Shown here: piece by piece, positions 23,830-33,434 of the stretch | How positions within the stretch are numbered: the first letter of the stretch is position 1 | Layout of the letters: the number at the start of each line of letters is the position of its first letter | Source of the DNA: Planctomycetota bacterium | Lineage (GTDB): Bacteria; Planctomycetota; Brocadiia; JAJRTI01 | Direction of reading: 5' to 3' | Assembly (NCBI GenBank): GCA_024278415.1 | Contig: JAJRTI010000298.1 | Coordinates: 1 to 42,132 of the forward strand | Length of the DNA stretch: 42,132 bases | Program-made: the position numbers and the translations under genes | Notes under the pieces: generated by a model | The model's input: only the letters and a program-made list of their open reading frames with translations | What the model was told of the DNA's origin: nothing | The model's database searches: none

Positions 23830-26800
23830 TCACCGGCCAGCGGCCAGGGATCTGATCCCCTTTTCGGCCGCGGCGCGGTGGGACTTCAATGCGGAATCGT
23901 CGGCCAGGACGCGGCGATACGCCTCCTGGGCCTCGTCGCTGCGGCCGGCCGCGGCGAGGGTGTTGCCGCGGGACAGCAGTATGGCATTGCGCCAGTAGCC
24001 CTTGAGCTTCTCGATGTTCGCGCGATTCAGCGTGGCGAGGGCCTCGTCGAACTTGCCCTGCCGGGTGAGAATGCCCGCGGCGCCCAGCAGGGCTCGGAAC
24101 TCATCCGCAGCTCCGATCCTCTTCTTCGATTCGAAGTTTTGCCGGTAGGCTTCGAGCGCCGCGTTGTCGTCCTTCAGGTTTCTTTCGCGGTTGACGCCCA
24201 TGAGGGTGAGGATGCTGATTCGACGGCGGCGGTCTGAGGTGTAGGCCAGAGCCGTCTGCAAATCCGCCTCGGCCCTTTTCCCGGCCTTCGTCAAGAGGTA
24301 GGCCCGGCCGCGTGCAAACGCGCCGGCTCCGATCTGCCAGAAGGGCCACTTGCCAAGATTCTCATCGCCGAACTGCTCGATGAGCGCCGCGTACTTGCGT
24401 TGCGCGAGCAGGTTTTCCATCCGCACGGTTTTAGCGACGGCCTCGATCGGGATTTGCTCGGCCAACTCGCCCGCGCGTGTGTAGTCGCGGAGGCGGCGCG
24501 CGCAACTCGCAGCCTGTTCGAGCGCGTCGGACTTCTGGAAATCGGTCGCGTCCTTGCTCCCGGCCATGGCCACGTACGCGGCAAGGGCTTCTTTCCTCTT
24601 GCCCGTGCGCCACAACTTCTCAGCCTTCCGGCGGGCGAGGACGTAGTCGGTCACCGCCGGGTCGGCTGGGAACTGGTGCGAGAGGCCGGCGTAGAAGTGG
24701 CCGAACTTCATCTTCTCGTGAAAGCCCTTCGTGCCGGTGGGCGAGAACGCGGAATACTCCGCGCCGTTGTCGCGGATACGCTGCCGGCAGAGGTTGATGT
24801 GCCAAGGCAGGCTCTGCGTGGGCTTGTGGCCGATGACCTGGTGGAGCGGGTCGTTCTTGTCTTGCGTGACGGGGATGCGGATTTCGACGGCCCAATGGTC
24901 GTCCGCCACCTGCGTGGCGACTTCGGCTTGGGAAGACCAGCGGAACCAGTTGGCCTTGTTCGCGCCGCGGTCGAGGTCGATGTGCGCGCCCGCGGGGTTG
25001 ATGGCGATCTGGTAATAGCTGTGCGACTCGGTCTCCAACAGAATCTCCACCGCGTCGCCGTACCAGATGGCTTGGTCGCCGTTTTTCGTGGTGGCGATGT
25101 TCAGCTTCTCTCCTGGCTGTTCTTGGCAACGAATCGCGAAGTACAGGTTGCGGCCGATCCAGACGGTCTTGAAGGTTGTGCCGTAGATGGGCTGCCGGCC
25201 GGTCTGCAACTCTCGCATGCGGCCGGTGGCCGCGGAGAGGCATTTGACCCACGCTTCGTCATCGAGTTTGCCGTCGACAACGATCTTGCCCCTCGGGTTG
25301 CCCACCAGGCGCAGTTTCGGGACCGGCCCGCGTTTCTGCGCGAGCTGGCGGCGCTTGTTGCGCAGGCCGTCGAGGTAGTTGTCGATCAGTTTGATTCGCC
25401 GCGCGTACACGGAATCTTCGGGTGCATCGGCCTTGGCCGCGGCGAAGAGCGCGAGCGCGCGGGCGGCCTTGGCGCCGTCCTTTTCCATCTCGCGCCAATT
25501 GTTCTCACAGTACTGGAAAAACGCCCGCATTTTCTTTGCGGCCGGGCCGTAGAAGAGCCGGCAGTATTCGTCGAACATCTTCACCGCATCTTGCTGCTTG
25601 CCTCCCCAGTACATGCGCGCGGTAAAGTAAATCAGGAAGTGGTTGAAGCCGATGGCGTTTTCGCCAAAGTCCATGGACAGCCACACGTCCTCGCCGCGCG
25701 AGATGCCTTTGGTCTCGTTGATGCTCTCGCCCATCACGCGGGGGATGTACGCGGGCAGGTAGAAGCCGCGGCGGGTAAACGGGTAGTTCTCGAAGATCAC
25801 GAGCGGGTTGTCCGTCTTCTTGGCCCATGCCGCGCGGAGTTGGCGAAGCGCCGCGCGCTCCTCCGGCCTGTCGCTGGTGGGCCGGCGGCCGCCGACGATG
25901 ATGACCTGCACGTTCGGCTCGAGCTTGTCGATGTTGCTCGGCGGCATGGTATAGATGCCGTACGCGCAGTTGGAAATCTTCTTGCCCGGATGCGTCTTGG
26001 CCACTTCCTTCGCCACGCGGTTGACGAAGTCCCAGACGTAGTTGGAGGCCATGCCGCGAGACCCCAATTCCGGCGAGGCCTTGCCCTCGCACAACTTGCA
26101 CTGGCAGATCGCGGTGTACCCGTCCGGCGGCATGATGGACACCACGTCCATCTTGTAGTGGTCGAACTGGGCTTGTGCGAATCGGACGGCCTCGCGGAGC
26201 AGTTCCTCGTTGGAATAGCACAACTGGTGGAGCCGCAGCCCCGGCTGGGTTTGCCGCTTGCCGCCGTAGAGAGCGAACCAATCCGGGTGATGGGTCAGCG
26301 TGTATGTGTTATTCGTCATGAGGGCCAGTCCGTGCGCGGCCTGTCGGCCGTAGGGCTGGCGCACGCCCAGGTGGAAGCCCCACATGTTCGCGTCGCGGCC
26401 GTAGATGCCGGCGCGGAAATTGAGGATTCGCAACTCGAAATCCGGGCGCACCGTCTTGTCGCCCTGGGGCACGGCGATGGTCTTCATCTTCGGCACGACT
26501 TCGCCGATGTCGCCCGGCATGTACCAGCGCACGCCCAGGCCGCGCAGGAACCCGCACACCGCGTTGAACGAGCCGCGCTCGTCATAGGTCCAGACGTTGA
26601 CGTTGCCGTCCTTATCGACCTTCTGCTCCTTGGGGGTGCCAAAGAGCGCGTCTGGGCCGCTGTAGTGTTTGTGCAGTTGAGAGTGCGGATAGCCCCAATG
26701 TCTCCCCGTGATCTTGTCCCACGCGCGCTGCATCTTCCCGCTGCGGATATCTTGGTAGCCTCGCGGCCACGGCTCGATGGGCGTGAAGTCCGAATCCTGG

Positions 26801-27171
26801 CCAATGAAGACGACCCAGTCTTGCCCGGCGGCGATGCGGTAGGCCCCATATTTCAACCCCTAGGCCGTGATGCCGAGTTTCTCCGTGTACGGGCTTTGGC
26901 CGACGTAGACACTGACTGGCATCTCGCCGCTCGGAGTCGCCGCGATCGGGAGCGTCGCTCCGGAAATCTTAGCGATGTACTTCTGGAGTTCGCGCGCGGC
27001 GAGTCTTGTCGTGCGCGGCGGATCGGCCGCGATGACGATTTGCGCGCGAGCCTGACCATCCTTGATCATGAAAGGCTGGGCGCAGGCGGCGCTGGCCAGC
27101 ATGGGGCCGAGCATGCTCATCAATGCTGCCGCGCCACCAAACCAACGCGGCTGGCTGCGATGCTTCATCAT
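23830..27171 (-). pseudogene. DUF4838 / CBM9-like / TPR secreted protein interrupted by in-frame TAG
   Basis: Read through, this would be an 1113-residue exported protein. It has a signal peptide, a GH20b-like N-terminal fold (IVIAADPPRTTRLAARELQK), a DUF4838 domain (about 130-620), a CBM9-like domain (GKIVVDGKLDDEAW onward, about 640-840) and C-terminal TPR-like helices. A TAG at 26862-26860 is codon 104, between KLGITA and GLKYGAYRI, and the frame is intact on both sides. One base change (GAG to TAG) explains it. It may be a real nonsense mutation or a sequencing error. The ATG at 27171 follows AGGAG by 7 bases. A downstream restart near 26856 has no obvious Shine-Dalgarno and would lose the signal peptide. 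Confidence 0.85.
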
Positions 27172-27239
27172 TATTGTTCTCCTGTGTGTCTGCGACATGA
27201 ACCGGGCATACGACTGCTTCCCTGCTTGGGCGCCTTGTC

Positions 27240-27694
27240 TCACTTGGTCCAATCTTCGACCTGGAGCCCGGCACCTTGTCGAAGTCCTGGCGGTTCCGGG
27301 TGACCACGATCAGGGAGTGGGCGAGCGCGATGCACCCAATCCTGAGATCGTGCGTCTTGACCTTCTGAGACGCTATTCCGCCCTTGGTGCGAAGCTTGGT
27401 GTAACAGTCATGGGCTGCGGCAGTGTAGTCGGCTACCGGGATGTGCCGATGAAACTCAACCGCCTCCCGGAGACGCTGGTAAGCCCCGCATAGCGCTCGT
27501 CCGTCGTTGGCTGCCTCCGCCTTCCGGACCTGATTGAACCGCCCCCTCAGTTGCTCCTCAACTGAGACAATGCTTGTCCCGACGACGCCAGGCCCTACCT
27601 GCTGAATGCGGTCATGGATCTGCCTGCCTACTCCATCCGGATCCCTTTGGAGGAGGCTCATCACATCCGTGCCCAGCAAGTAACAAAGTCTCAT
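27240..27694 (-). pseudogene. PIN-domain (VapC-like) protein with a late frameshift
   Basis: The PIN-family block runs MRLCYLLGTDVMSLLQR, SIVSVEEQLRG, THDLRIGCIALA, VVTRNRQDFDKVPG. After the Pro-Gly (27268) the frame departs. The -1 frame reads LQVEDWTK then TGA at 27242-27240, exactly the usual VapC ending, so one base appears to be lost. Unrepaired, the frame runs on to 26969 through the next gene's leader. Also, the first catalytic Asp of PIN nucleases (LLDT) is Gly here (LLGTD), so nuclease activity is doubtful even if repaired. Its ATG overlaps the methyltransferase stop (ATGA), so it is coupled to that gene. No antitoxin gene is visible. Confidence 0.75.
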
Positions 27695-30234
27695 GCGCCC
27701 CGCGCCTCCCCCGATCTGATTTGCGCGACCTCAGCCACGAAGTCGTCCCACGTGTCGTCGGCGGCCCACATGCCTACTGCCCCTGCCCACGGATCGTGAT
27801 CTTCTGCCGCGGGCAACTCCATGGCCATCGCCTGGTCAAGGAGGTCCTCTGAAAGTTGGTAAGAGAATGGCGCGCCGGGGCGCTTGTCCGTGGTGCCGAA
27901 GAAGTTCACGATGCTCTTGCGCAGATCCTTTGGGAGGCCATATAGATCCAGCGTTAGTGCATCGATTCTGGCAAGGATGAGGCGCATACGATCTGTCGGC
28001 ACGTCCGGCTCGAACGGCTCCCTGGGACGAACCGCGTCCTCGAATACTCGAACGGCTTGCTCAATCGCAGCCACAGACTTCCGTCGCGCCAAGTCCGGCA
28101 TTGGTATGCGAGCCACCACTGGGTCGGGATGGTCGCGCTTGTCGCAATGCGCGTAGAGAAAGGCATTCGTGACCGGGCCGTTGAGTATACCCGCGACGAC
28201 TTCGAGCGAGATATCCGCCTTCGGCCTGCACACGGCGAACCGGCTCGTCACAGGCATCCCCTGGTGATCTATAGCGGCCTTGACACGCCAGTGGCCGCGG
28301 CCTGCACTGGCGTAGTTCATGAGCACCTGGGGGGCGCCTATCTTCGCGCCCTTTCTGGGGCGCGACACGGCCCCTTCGTCCAGACTCATCCACGCCGGAT
28401 CACGCAGCGTGAGGACATCAAGGCACGCCTCTGTCCGATGATACCCTCGCACGGCTCCGACGAAGTACTCCTCTGAGACCGTCTTCGCCCCCGTGGGCAA
28501 GTTCTTCCCTTCGTACGTCAGACCCTGACCCACTTCTGCGACACTGCCAAGCGACACGCACGTGCCCGCCAGGTACTCCCACACTTCACGCAGCATTGGG
28601 ACAGCAAGCTCGCCTTTTGGGCGATTCAGGAAGTAATCTTGGGGAACGCTCGTCTCAAACGTGGCGCCATAGGCTTCCACAAACAGGGATCGTTCGTCCT
28701 CACGGGCAACGTGTTTCTGCGACTTCCACTTTCGGGCGATCAGTATGCCGCTCTCCGCGTCAGAGTGATTGAACACGTGGTCTGGGAGAAGACAGACTTC
28801 CAGAAGATGCCATTCATCCAGCAACTGTTTACGCAGCGACTCCGGCTTCTTCCCCGATATGACTTCCCGCGGCACGACCAGGCCTAGTATCGCGTCGCCA
28901 GGCAAGTGTGTGAGGCATCGACAAAGCATTTCGGTGGTCTTGTTCGCCATGACGGGCTCGCGCCCATCCGCCAGCAGAGCGGCCCGCTCCTCTCGGCTGA
29001 AGTTCTGGAAGGGCGGATTGGCGAGCAGCACGGTGGCCTGCGATGCTCCCCGCTCCAGCATATCGGTGCGCCACATGTCGCCTTGCTCGATTCGCCATCC
29101 ATCCTTGTTCGGGAAGTCGGCGAGAGTCAGCGAAAGGAGGGCCGTCTCCACAGCAAACGAATCGACGTCGAAACCGGACATGTGCTCGATGAAGTACTGG
29201 TGCTTCCGACGTGGAGTCCAGTCTGGCGGCAACATGAGACGGACTCGTCTGAGAACGGAGGTCAGCAGCGCGGCACAGCCGATGGCAGGCTCAAACACGT
29301 GAAGGGCGTCGAGCGAAATGTCCTCCAGTGGTAGCCGCCATGCAATGTAATCCGCGATGTAGCTGGGCGTGCTGTGCGTGCCGTACCGCTCGCGCGTCTC
29401 CTTCGTGACCAACGTGTTCTCGTACACGTGGGCGACGCTCTCGGGCGTGAGATTGTGGAACCGAATGCTGTCTCTGATGGCCTCGAACACAAGCCGCTGT
29501 GTTTGCTTGTTGCGGACCAATGGCTGCTTGAAGGGAGGTGTATCGTAGTAGTCCCTCACCGCCGAGAGCACGCCGCCGGGATCGTTGAACTCGATGCTGT
29601 GGCCCTTGTCAGCCAGTATCTTCCCCGTCAGCATCCGGAACACGAGGCGGAAGAGTTCGGGAAAGGCTGGAGCCTCCCCGACTGCCTCCTTGTGGCAGGC
29701 CACCGCATCCGTCATCACCCTCTCGACGAGTTCGTGAAGCTTCTTCCCGACCTCATAATTGAGGGCTGGCAGCAACCCCGCATCAACGAAATCGAGCTGT
29801 TTGGCCCTGCTGGCAAACGGGTTCTTGGCGGCAACGATCCGGGTGGGAGAGAAGGTGCCGCTGTGCTCGGAAAGGAATGCCGGCACTTCCGTCAAGGGAA
29901 GTTCGGCCTTCCGCTCAGGCAGTCCTACCCCGCGGACCGCCCAGCATTGCGCTTGCCCATCTATGACCACGAACACGTAGGGAGCCCCAAGCGCGCGGAA
30001 CTCCCCCACATCGCTCGGGGTGACGGGCTTGCCACTGGGGATAGACACAACGGCAATGCAAGCCGTCCGGAAATCGTACGGCTCGCACCCAAACGCCGCC
30101 AAGGCGACCCTGCGCGTAGGCATCCCGCTCGCGCCGAAGTCAGCGAACTCGTAACGGCTCTTGATCAAGTCCCTACGGAATCCGCACGACTCCAGCGCCG
30201 GCCTGAATACTCGTCCGATAGCAGCAGCGTTCAT
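27691..30234 (-). CDS. N6-adenine DNA methyltransferase (large, type IIG/BREX-like)
   Basis: An 847-residue protein. The SAM-binding motif I is HVFEPAIGCAALL (312-324) and the catalytic motif IV is NPPF (406-409), marking an N6-adenine methyltransferase. YGTHSTPSYIADYI (284-297) is the usual approach to motif I in large Eco57I/PglX-type enzymes. The N-terminal ~150 residues include RYEFADFG and could be a degenerate nuclease-like domain (inference). The C-terminal part (560-760) is probably the target-recognition region. There is no hsdS, hsdR, pglZ or brxC nearby, so it is either self-sufficient or solitary. The ATG at 30234 has GAGG about 10 bases upstream; an extended frame to 30402 crosses a repeat. 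It overlaps the PIN gene. Confidence 0.88.
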   Translation of the reverse strand: MNAAAIGRVFRPALESCGFRRDLIKSRYEFADFGASGMPTRRVALAAFGCEPYDFRTACIAVVSIPSGKPVTPSDVGEFRALGAPYVFVVIDGQAQCWAVRGVGLPERKAELPLTEVPAFLSEHSGTFSPTRIVAAKNPFASRAKQLDFVDAGLLPALNYEVGKKLHELVERVMTDAVACHKEAVGEAPAFPELFRLVFRMLTGKILADKGHSIEFNDPGGVLSAVRDYYDTPPFKQPLVRNKQTQRLVFEAIRDSIRFHNLTPESVAHVYENTLVTKETRERYGTHSTPSYIADYIAWRLPLEDISLDALHVFEPAIGCAALLTSVLRRVRLMLPPDWTPRRKHQYFIEHMSGFDVDSFAVETALLSLTLADFPNKDGWRIEQGDMWRTDMLERGASQATVLLANPPFQNFSREERAALLADGREPVMANKTTEMLCRCLTHLPGDAILGLVVPREVISGKKPESLRKQLLDEWHLLEVCLLPDHVFNHSDAESGILIARKWKSQKHVAREDERSLFVEAYGATFETSVPQDYFLNRPKGELAVPMLREVWEYLAGTCVSLGSVAEVGQGLTYEGKNLPTGAKTVSEEYFVGAVRGYHRTEACLDVLTLRDPAWMSLDEGAVSRPRKGAKIGAPQVLMNYASAGRGHWRVKAAIDHQGMPVTSRFAVCRPKADISLEVVAGILNGPVTNAFLYAHCDKRDHPDPVVARIPMPDLARRKSVAAIEQAVRVFEDAVRPREPFEPDVPTDRMRLILARIDALTLDLYGLPKDLRKSIVNFFGTTDKRPGAPFSYQLSEDLLDQAMAMELPAAEDHDPWAGAVGMWAADDTWDDFVAEVAQIRSGEARGA

Positions 30235-30381
30235 TGCCAGATGACCTCGCAGAAAGGCCCGCTCGTCTCCTCTACGATGGTTCCTCGCTGTTCGGTGTGG
30301 GCTGAATGGCGATACGGCTCGCCGGCGGGTCGCAGCATGCCAAGCACGGCGCACTGATGTGATTGGCCGGGACACGGCCGC

Positions 30382-30590
30382 GGCCCTGAAAGGGCCACAC
30401 ATACCAGCCCGGGGCGAAGCCCCGGGTCGCGGTCCGTCATCAGTAGCCCTGAGCCCTGAAAGGGCGTGACATCTCGTCGCGGTGAGTTCTCCATGTCTCG
30501 CCCTTTCAGGGCTTGCGGAGTGGGGTTATCGACGTTTTCCCGGGGCTTCGCCCCGGGCTGGTATGTCACGCCCCGTTGGGGCGAGTGGCC
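30382..30590. repeat. Nested inverted-repeat element of about 210 bp
   Basis: Outer arms: 30399-30426 and 30539-30566 are perfect 28-bp reverse complements, each holding its own hairpin (CCCGGGGCGAAGCCCCGGG). Inner arms: 30452-30472 and 30493-30513 match at 20 of 21 positions and again contain a self-hairpin (GCCCTGAAAGGGC). A further GCCCTGAAAGGGC lies at 30383-30395. No coding frame is credible. It occupies the spacer between the sulfatase-fold gene (ends at 30788) and the methyltransferase start. Nothing else is evident in 30591-30787. Confidence 0.85.
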
Positions 30591-30787
30591 TCTTGCGCCG
30601 AGGCCATTTGACAACTGTCATCCAGTGCCCCACTGCGCGACCTTGGCCAATGCGACGATGAGCAGGGCAAGTTGAGGGATAGGCACTACCCACACGAAAC
30701 AGCGAGGAACCTCTCCGATTCTATAGAGTACATGGCACACTGACAACTTGCAGGCCCAAGGCGGGCGACATGTGTCCGCGATGAAAG

Positions 30788-32227
30788 TCAGAAGTTCTTC
30801 GTCCCCCCATCCCTGCTCTGCACGTAGTACGCCATGGGCACCGGCTCGGGATCGCAGACCTCGGTCAGGCGCGTTTCGATGGGCCGGCCGGTGAGAGCTT
30901 CGATATGGGGGATCAGCTCCTCGGCGACTTCGGGATGTTGTGTGATGACGTTGTTGTCTTCGTCCGGGTCGTTGACGATGTCGTAGAGTTCAGGGGTCTT
31001 CTCCTCGCGGCCGACCGCGTGCACGAAGTTCCACTTGTCCGTGCGCACGGAGCAGCGCGCGACCGCGTTGCCGTTGGCGAACTCGGCCCAGCCGCAGACG
31101 ATGGTGTCGCGAATGCTGTCGACCTTGCCGGTGGCGAGCGGCCACACGCTCGCGCCGTCGGTCTCGAACGGCACGTCGAGCAGGTCGAGGATGGTGGGCA
31201 TGACGTCGTGGCTCTGCACGTACTGGTCGATGCGTTTGCCGGCCGGGCCGCCGGGGTGGCGCATTTGCCACACGATGCCGGTGTTGAACGGGTGCAGGAA
31301 CTGCGCGCTCTTGCCGAACACGCCTTTGTCCATGACCTGCGTGCCGTGGTCGGAAAGCACGATCACGACCGTGTCGTCGCGCAGCTTGAGCGCGTCGATC
31401 TTCTCCAGCACCGCACCGACCCACTTGTCCACGAACGTAACCTCGCCGTAGTAGAGCGCCTTGATGCGCTCGATCTCCTGCTCCGTGGGCTGGCCGTGCT
31501 CGTATGCCGCGCCGGGCATGAGGAAGTCCTTGCCGTCGTAGTCGGGGCAATACTTGTCCGCGTAGCTCGTGGGCGGGTCCCAGGGCTCGTGCGGGTCGAA
31601 CGCCTCGACCCAGAGCATTAACGGCTTGTTGCGCGCGTTGTCGTCGAGCCAATCGCACGCGTTGAGCATGACCTTCGCGACGGAGTAGTCTTCCTCCTGC
31701 TCGCGGCCGCGCATGTTGAGGAGGTATTGGGCGAGCGTCGAGTGCTTGCGCCAGTTGACCGGCTCGCGCACGTGCTTGAGCATCTCAGCCTCGATCGTGT
31801 CGAGCGGCGCGGCCTTCCAGTTGTCGCTCTCTTGGCCGCGGATGAAGTACCAGGTGCTGAACCCGCGCCAGTAGTTCATGGTCGGCTTGAACATGTGGTA
31901 CACGTCGGACACGAGGCCGGTCACGTACCCGCGCTTGGAGAGGATCTCGGCGATGGTGTCCTGCTCCGGCGGAATCTTGTGCCAGCCCGGCGCGTGGTGC
32001 CAATGGCCGCGGCGGTCGAAGTTGTACTTCCAGGGGAATGAGCGCCGGCCGGTGAAGAACGCGCGGCGAATCTGGAGCGTGGGCTGGCCTTCGCCGTACG
32101 CCTGATCGAAGACCACGCTCTCCTCGGCCATCTGATCGAGGTTGGGCGTGTCGACGAAGCTCATCTTCTTGCCCGGGCCAATGATGTCGTGACGGAAAGT
32201 GTCGAGGCAGATGACGACGACGTTCAT
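30788..32227 (-). CDS. Sulfatase-fold hydrolase with Thr in place of the formylglycine Cys
   Basis: A 479-residue cytosolic protein of the alkaline phosphatase/sulfatase superfamily. It opens MNVVVICLDTFRHD (metal Asp9) and has LSDHGTQ and a following GK block for the second metal side. The sulfatase signature CxPSR-xxxTG is replaced by PTLQIRRAFFTGR, putting Thr50 at the nucleophile position. Such Thr forms occur in phosphodiesterase-type members, so the enzyme probably acts without formylglycine and may cleave phosphate or phosphonate esters rather than sulfate. No signal peptide is seen. The ATG at 32227 has GGAG 9 bases upstream. It lies alone between repeat-rich spacers. Confidence 0.88.
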   Translation of the reverse strand: MNVVVICLDTFRHDIIGPGKKMSFVDTPNLDQMAEESVVFDQAYGEGQPTLQIRRAFFTGRRSFPWKYNFDRRGHWHHAPGWHKIPPEQDTIAEILSKRGYVTGLVSDVYHMFKPTMNYWRGFSTWYFIRGQESDNWKAAPLDTIEAEMLKHVREPVNWRKHSTLAQYLLNMRGREQEEDYSVAKVMLNACDWLDDNARNKPLMLWVEAFDPHEPWDPPTSYADKYCPDYDGKDFLMPGAAYEHGQPTEQEIERIKALYYGEVTFVDKWVGAVLEKIDALKLRDDTVVIVLSDHGTQVMDKGVFGKSAQFLHPFNTGIVWQMRHPGGPAGKRIDQYVQSHDVMPTILDLLDVPFETDGASVWPLATGKVDSIRDTIVCGWAEFANGNAVARCSVRTDKWNFVHAVGREEKTPELYDIVNDPDEDNNVITQHPEVAEELIPHIEALTGRPIETRLTEVCDPEPVPMAYYVQSRDGGTKNF

Positions 32228-32370
32228 GTTTGAGGGCTCCAAGAGGAGGGGTGAGGGAGTGGAAGGCCTTCGCCTTCCGTCTTCCGTTGCACAAATCACC
32301 TTCTGCATCCGTGGGGCGGATCCGCCATCCGTGGAATTTCTCCGATCTCTTTGGCTGCCTGTGCGCCGCC

Positions 32371-32530
32371 CACCGTACGGCGCAATGTTGCGTAGATAAG
32401 CCTGGCGTCCCGTAGGGACTGGTGTCCACTCAGGGCTCCGTGTCCCCAGCACTGAAGTGCTGGGCTAGTCTCAATTGTCCCTACGGGACAACAGAATCGC
32501 TTAAACAAAGCGGGCTTTGCCCGCAACCCG
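32371..32530. repeat. Dispersed repeat family R1, copy A
   Basis: Starts at the CACCGTACGGCG... motif, then GGCGTCCCGTAGGGAC, CCAGCACTGAAGTGCTGGG, and CTTAAACAAAGCGGGCTTTG followed by CCCGCAACCC. The same string of words occurs at 33621-33738. The gene-free stretch 32228-32872 is made almost entirely of such repeats; 32228-32370 shows nothing else that I can name. Confidence 0.75.
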
Positions 32531-32544
32531 GGAGCGGAACGCCT

Positions 32545-32639
32545 TCGCGTTCCGACGGACGGTCCCGAGGCTTCGGGATCCGCTCCGGGCAAGCAACTTC
32601 TTGTTTTTTATGACAGTTCCGGATGGATAAGGCACTATG
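32545..32639. repeat. Dispersed repeat family R2, copy A
   Basis: Begins TCGCGTTCCGACGGACGGTC and continues through CTTCGGGATCCGCTCC and CTTCTTGTTTTTTATGA. It matches 33435-33529 over about 95 bases with roughly four in five positions identical by eye. Confidence 0.75.
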
Positions 32640-32696
32640 CTTTTTCGCAGACTTCGCTGCGAGAAAGAGGCGGCTGCGCTGCCGTCGGGCCGCTTG

Positions 32697-32768
32697 TAGT
32701 AGGGCGATTTATCGCCCGTCTGCCTCGTGAGAGCAAGGACGTTCGACGGGCAATGAATTGCCCTACTA
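32697..32768. repeat. Nested inverted repeat, GGGCGATTTATCGCCC type
   Basis: TAGTAGGGCGATTTATCGCC then CGTC (32697-32720) pairs as an imperfect inverted repeat with GACGGGCAATGAATTGCCCT then ACTA (32745-32768). Each arm is itself a hairpin, so two small or one large fold is possible. Confidence 0.8.
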
Positions 32769-32872
32769 TAAACCACGTCGCCTCGCGCCGCACACATCGA
32801 CAACATGTTGTCGTTCGAAAGCCGGTAAGGGCCTAAGCGCCATTGCACCGTACGGCGGACGGGCGCAAGCGG

Positions 32873-33268
32873 CTACGCGTCCACGAGCCGGGGTGCGAGC
32901 ATCTCTTCGACCACGCCCGCGAGCCGCGGCTCCTGGCCCAACGCGTGCATGATCTCGACGCGCAGGCCGTCGAGCTTCGATTCACACTCCCGCGCGATTC
33001 GGGGCAAGTCCTCCTGCACGTGCTTGCCCGCCAAGAGCAGCAACGGCAGCACGACGACCTTGCGGCATCCCTTGGCATAGAGCGACTCGATTGCGCCAGC
33101 GACCGAGGGCTCGCCTCGCGAGACGAATCCTGGCTCGATGAGCGTGTGTTTCAGGCGCCGCCGCATGTCGTCCGCAAGCGCGACCAACGCGTTGTTCGCG
33201 TCGCCACGTCCGGTGCCATGGCCGACGATCGCCACGCCGATCTGCTGCGGTTGCTGGGGGGCGGTCAT
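32873..33268 (-). CDS. CbiX/SirB-type sirohydrochlorin chelatase-like protein
   Basis: A 131-residue single-domain CbiX-family protein. The family inserts Co or Fe into sirohydrochlorin for cobalamin or siroheme. VAIVGHGTGRGDANN carries the metal-binding His near the N-terminus, and KVVVLPLLLLAGKHVQEDLP carries the second His region; both match the short CbiXS/SirB form. No other tetrapyrrole genes are nearby, so the metal is unknown. The ATG at 33268 has AGGA upstream. It is flanked on both sides by dispersed repeats, suggesting an isolated unit. Confidence 0.88.
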   Translation of the reverse strand: MTAPQQPQQIGVAIVGHGTGRGDANNALVALADDMRRRLKHTLIEPGFVSRGEPSVAGAIESLYAKGCRKVVVLPLLLLAGKHVQEDLPRIARECESKLDGLRVEIMHALGQEPRLAGVVEEMLAPRLVDA

Positions 33269-33434
33269 GTGCCGTTCCTGTGATGGTTGGCGGGCTTGGC
33301 CGTGCCGTGCCACGTTTGAAGTGCCGCAGGCTCCAAGGCAAGCCTCACGAAGGTTGCCAACATTCGGGAAGGTCTCCGCACAAGGAGCCTCGCCGAAGTC
33401 GCCAGACGTTCTGGCCTCTCCCGAAGCCTCGGGA

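Noticed and set aside
26860..26862. Amber codon in the DUF4838 gene as pyrrolysine or suppressor recoding
   Set aside because: Several other genes here end normally in TAG (for example those ending at 20076 and 32873), and there is no pyl gene or structural signal; a mutation or read error is simpler.
26969..27239. C-terminal extension of the PIN protein across the DUF4838 leader
   Set aside because: It only exists because of the frameshift at about 27265; the extension reads the leader and signal peptide of the next gene out of frame.
27240..30234. Complete BREX, type I restriction or VapBC toxin-antitoxin locus
   Set aside because: There is no PglZ, BrxC, HsdR, HsdS or antitoxin gene next to the methyltransferase and PIN genes.
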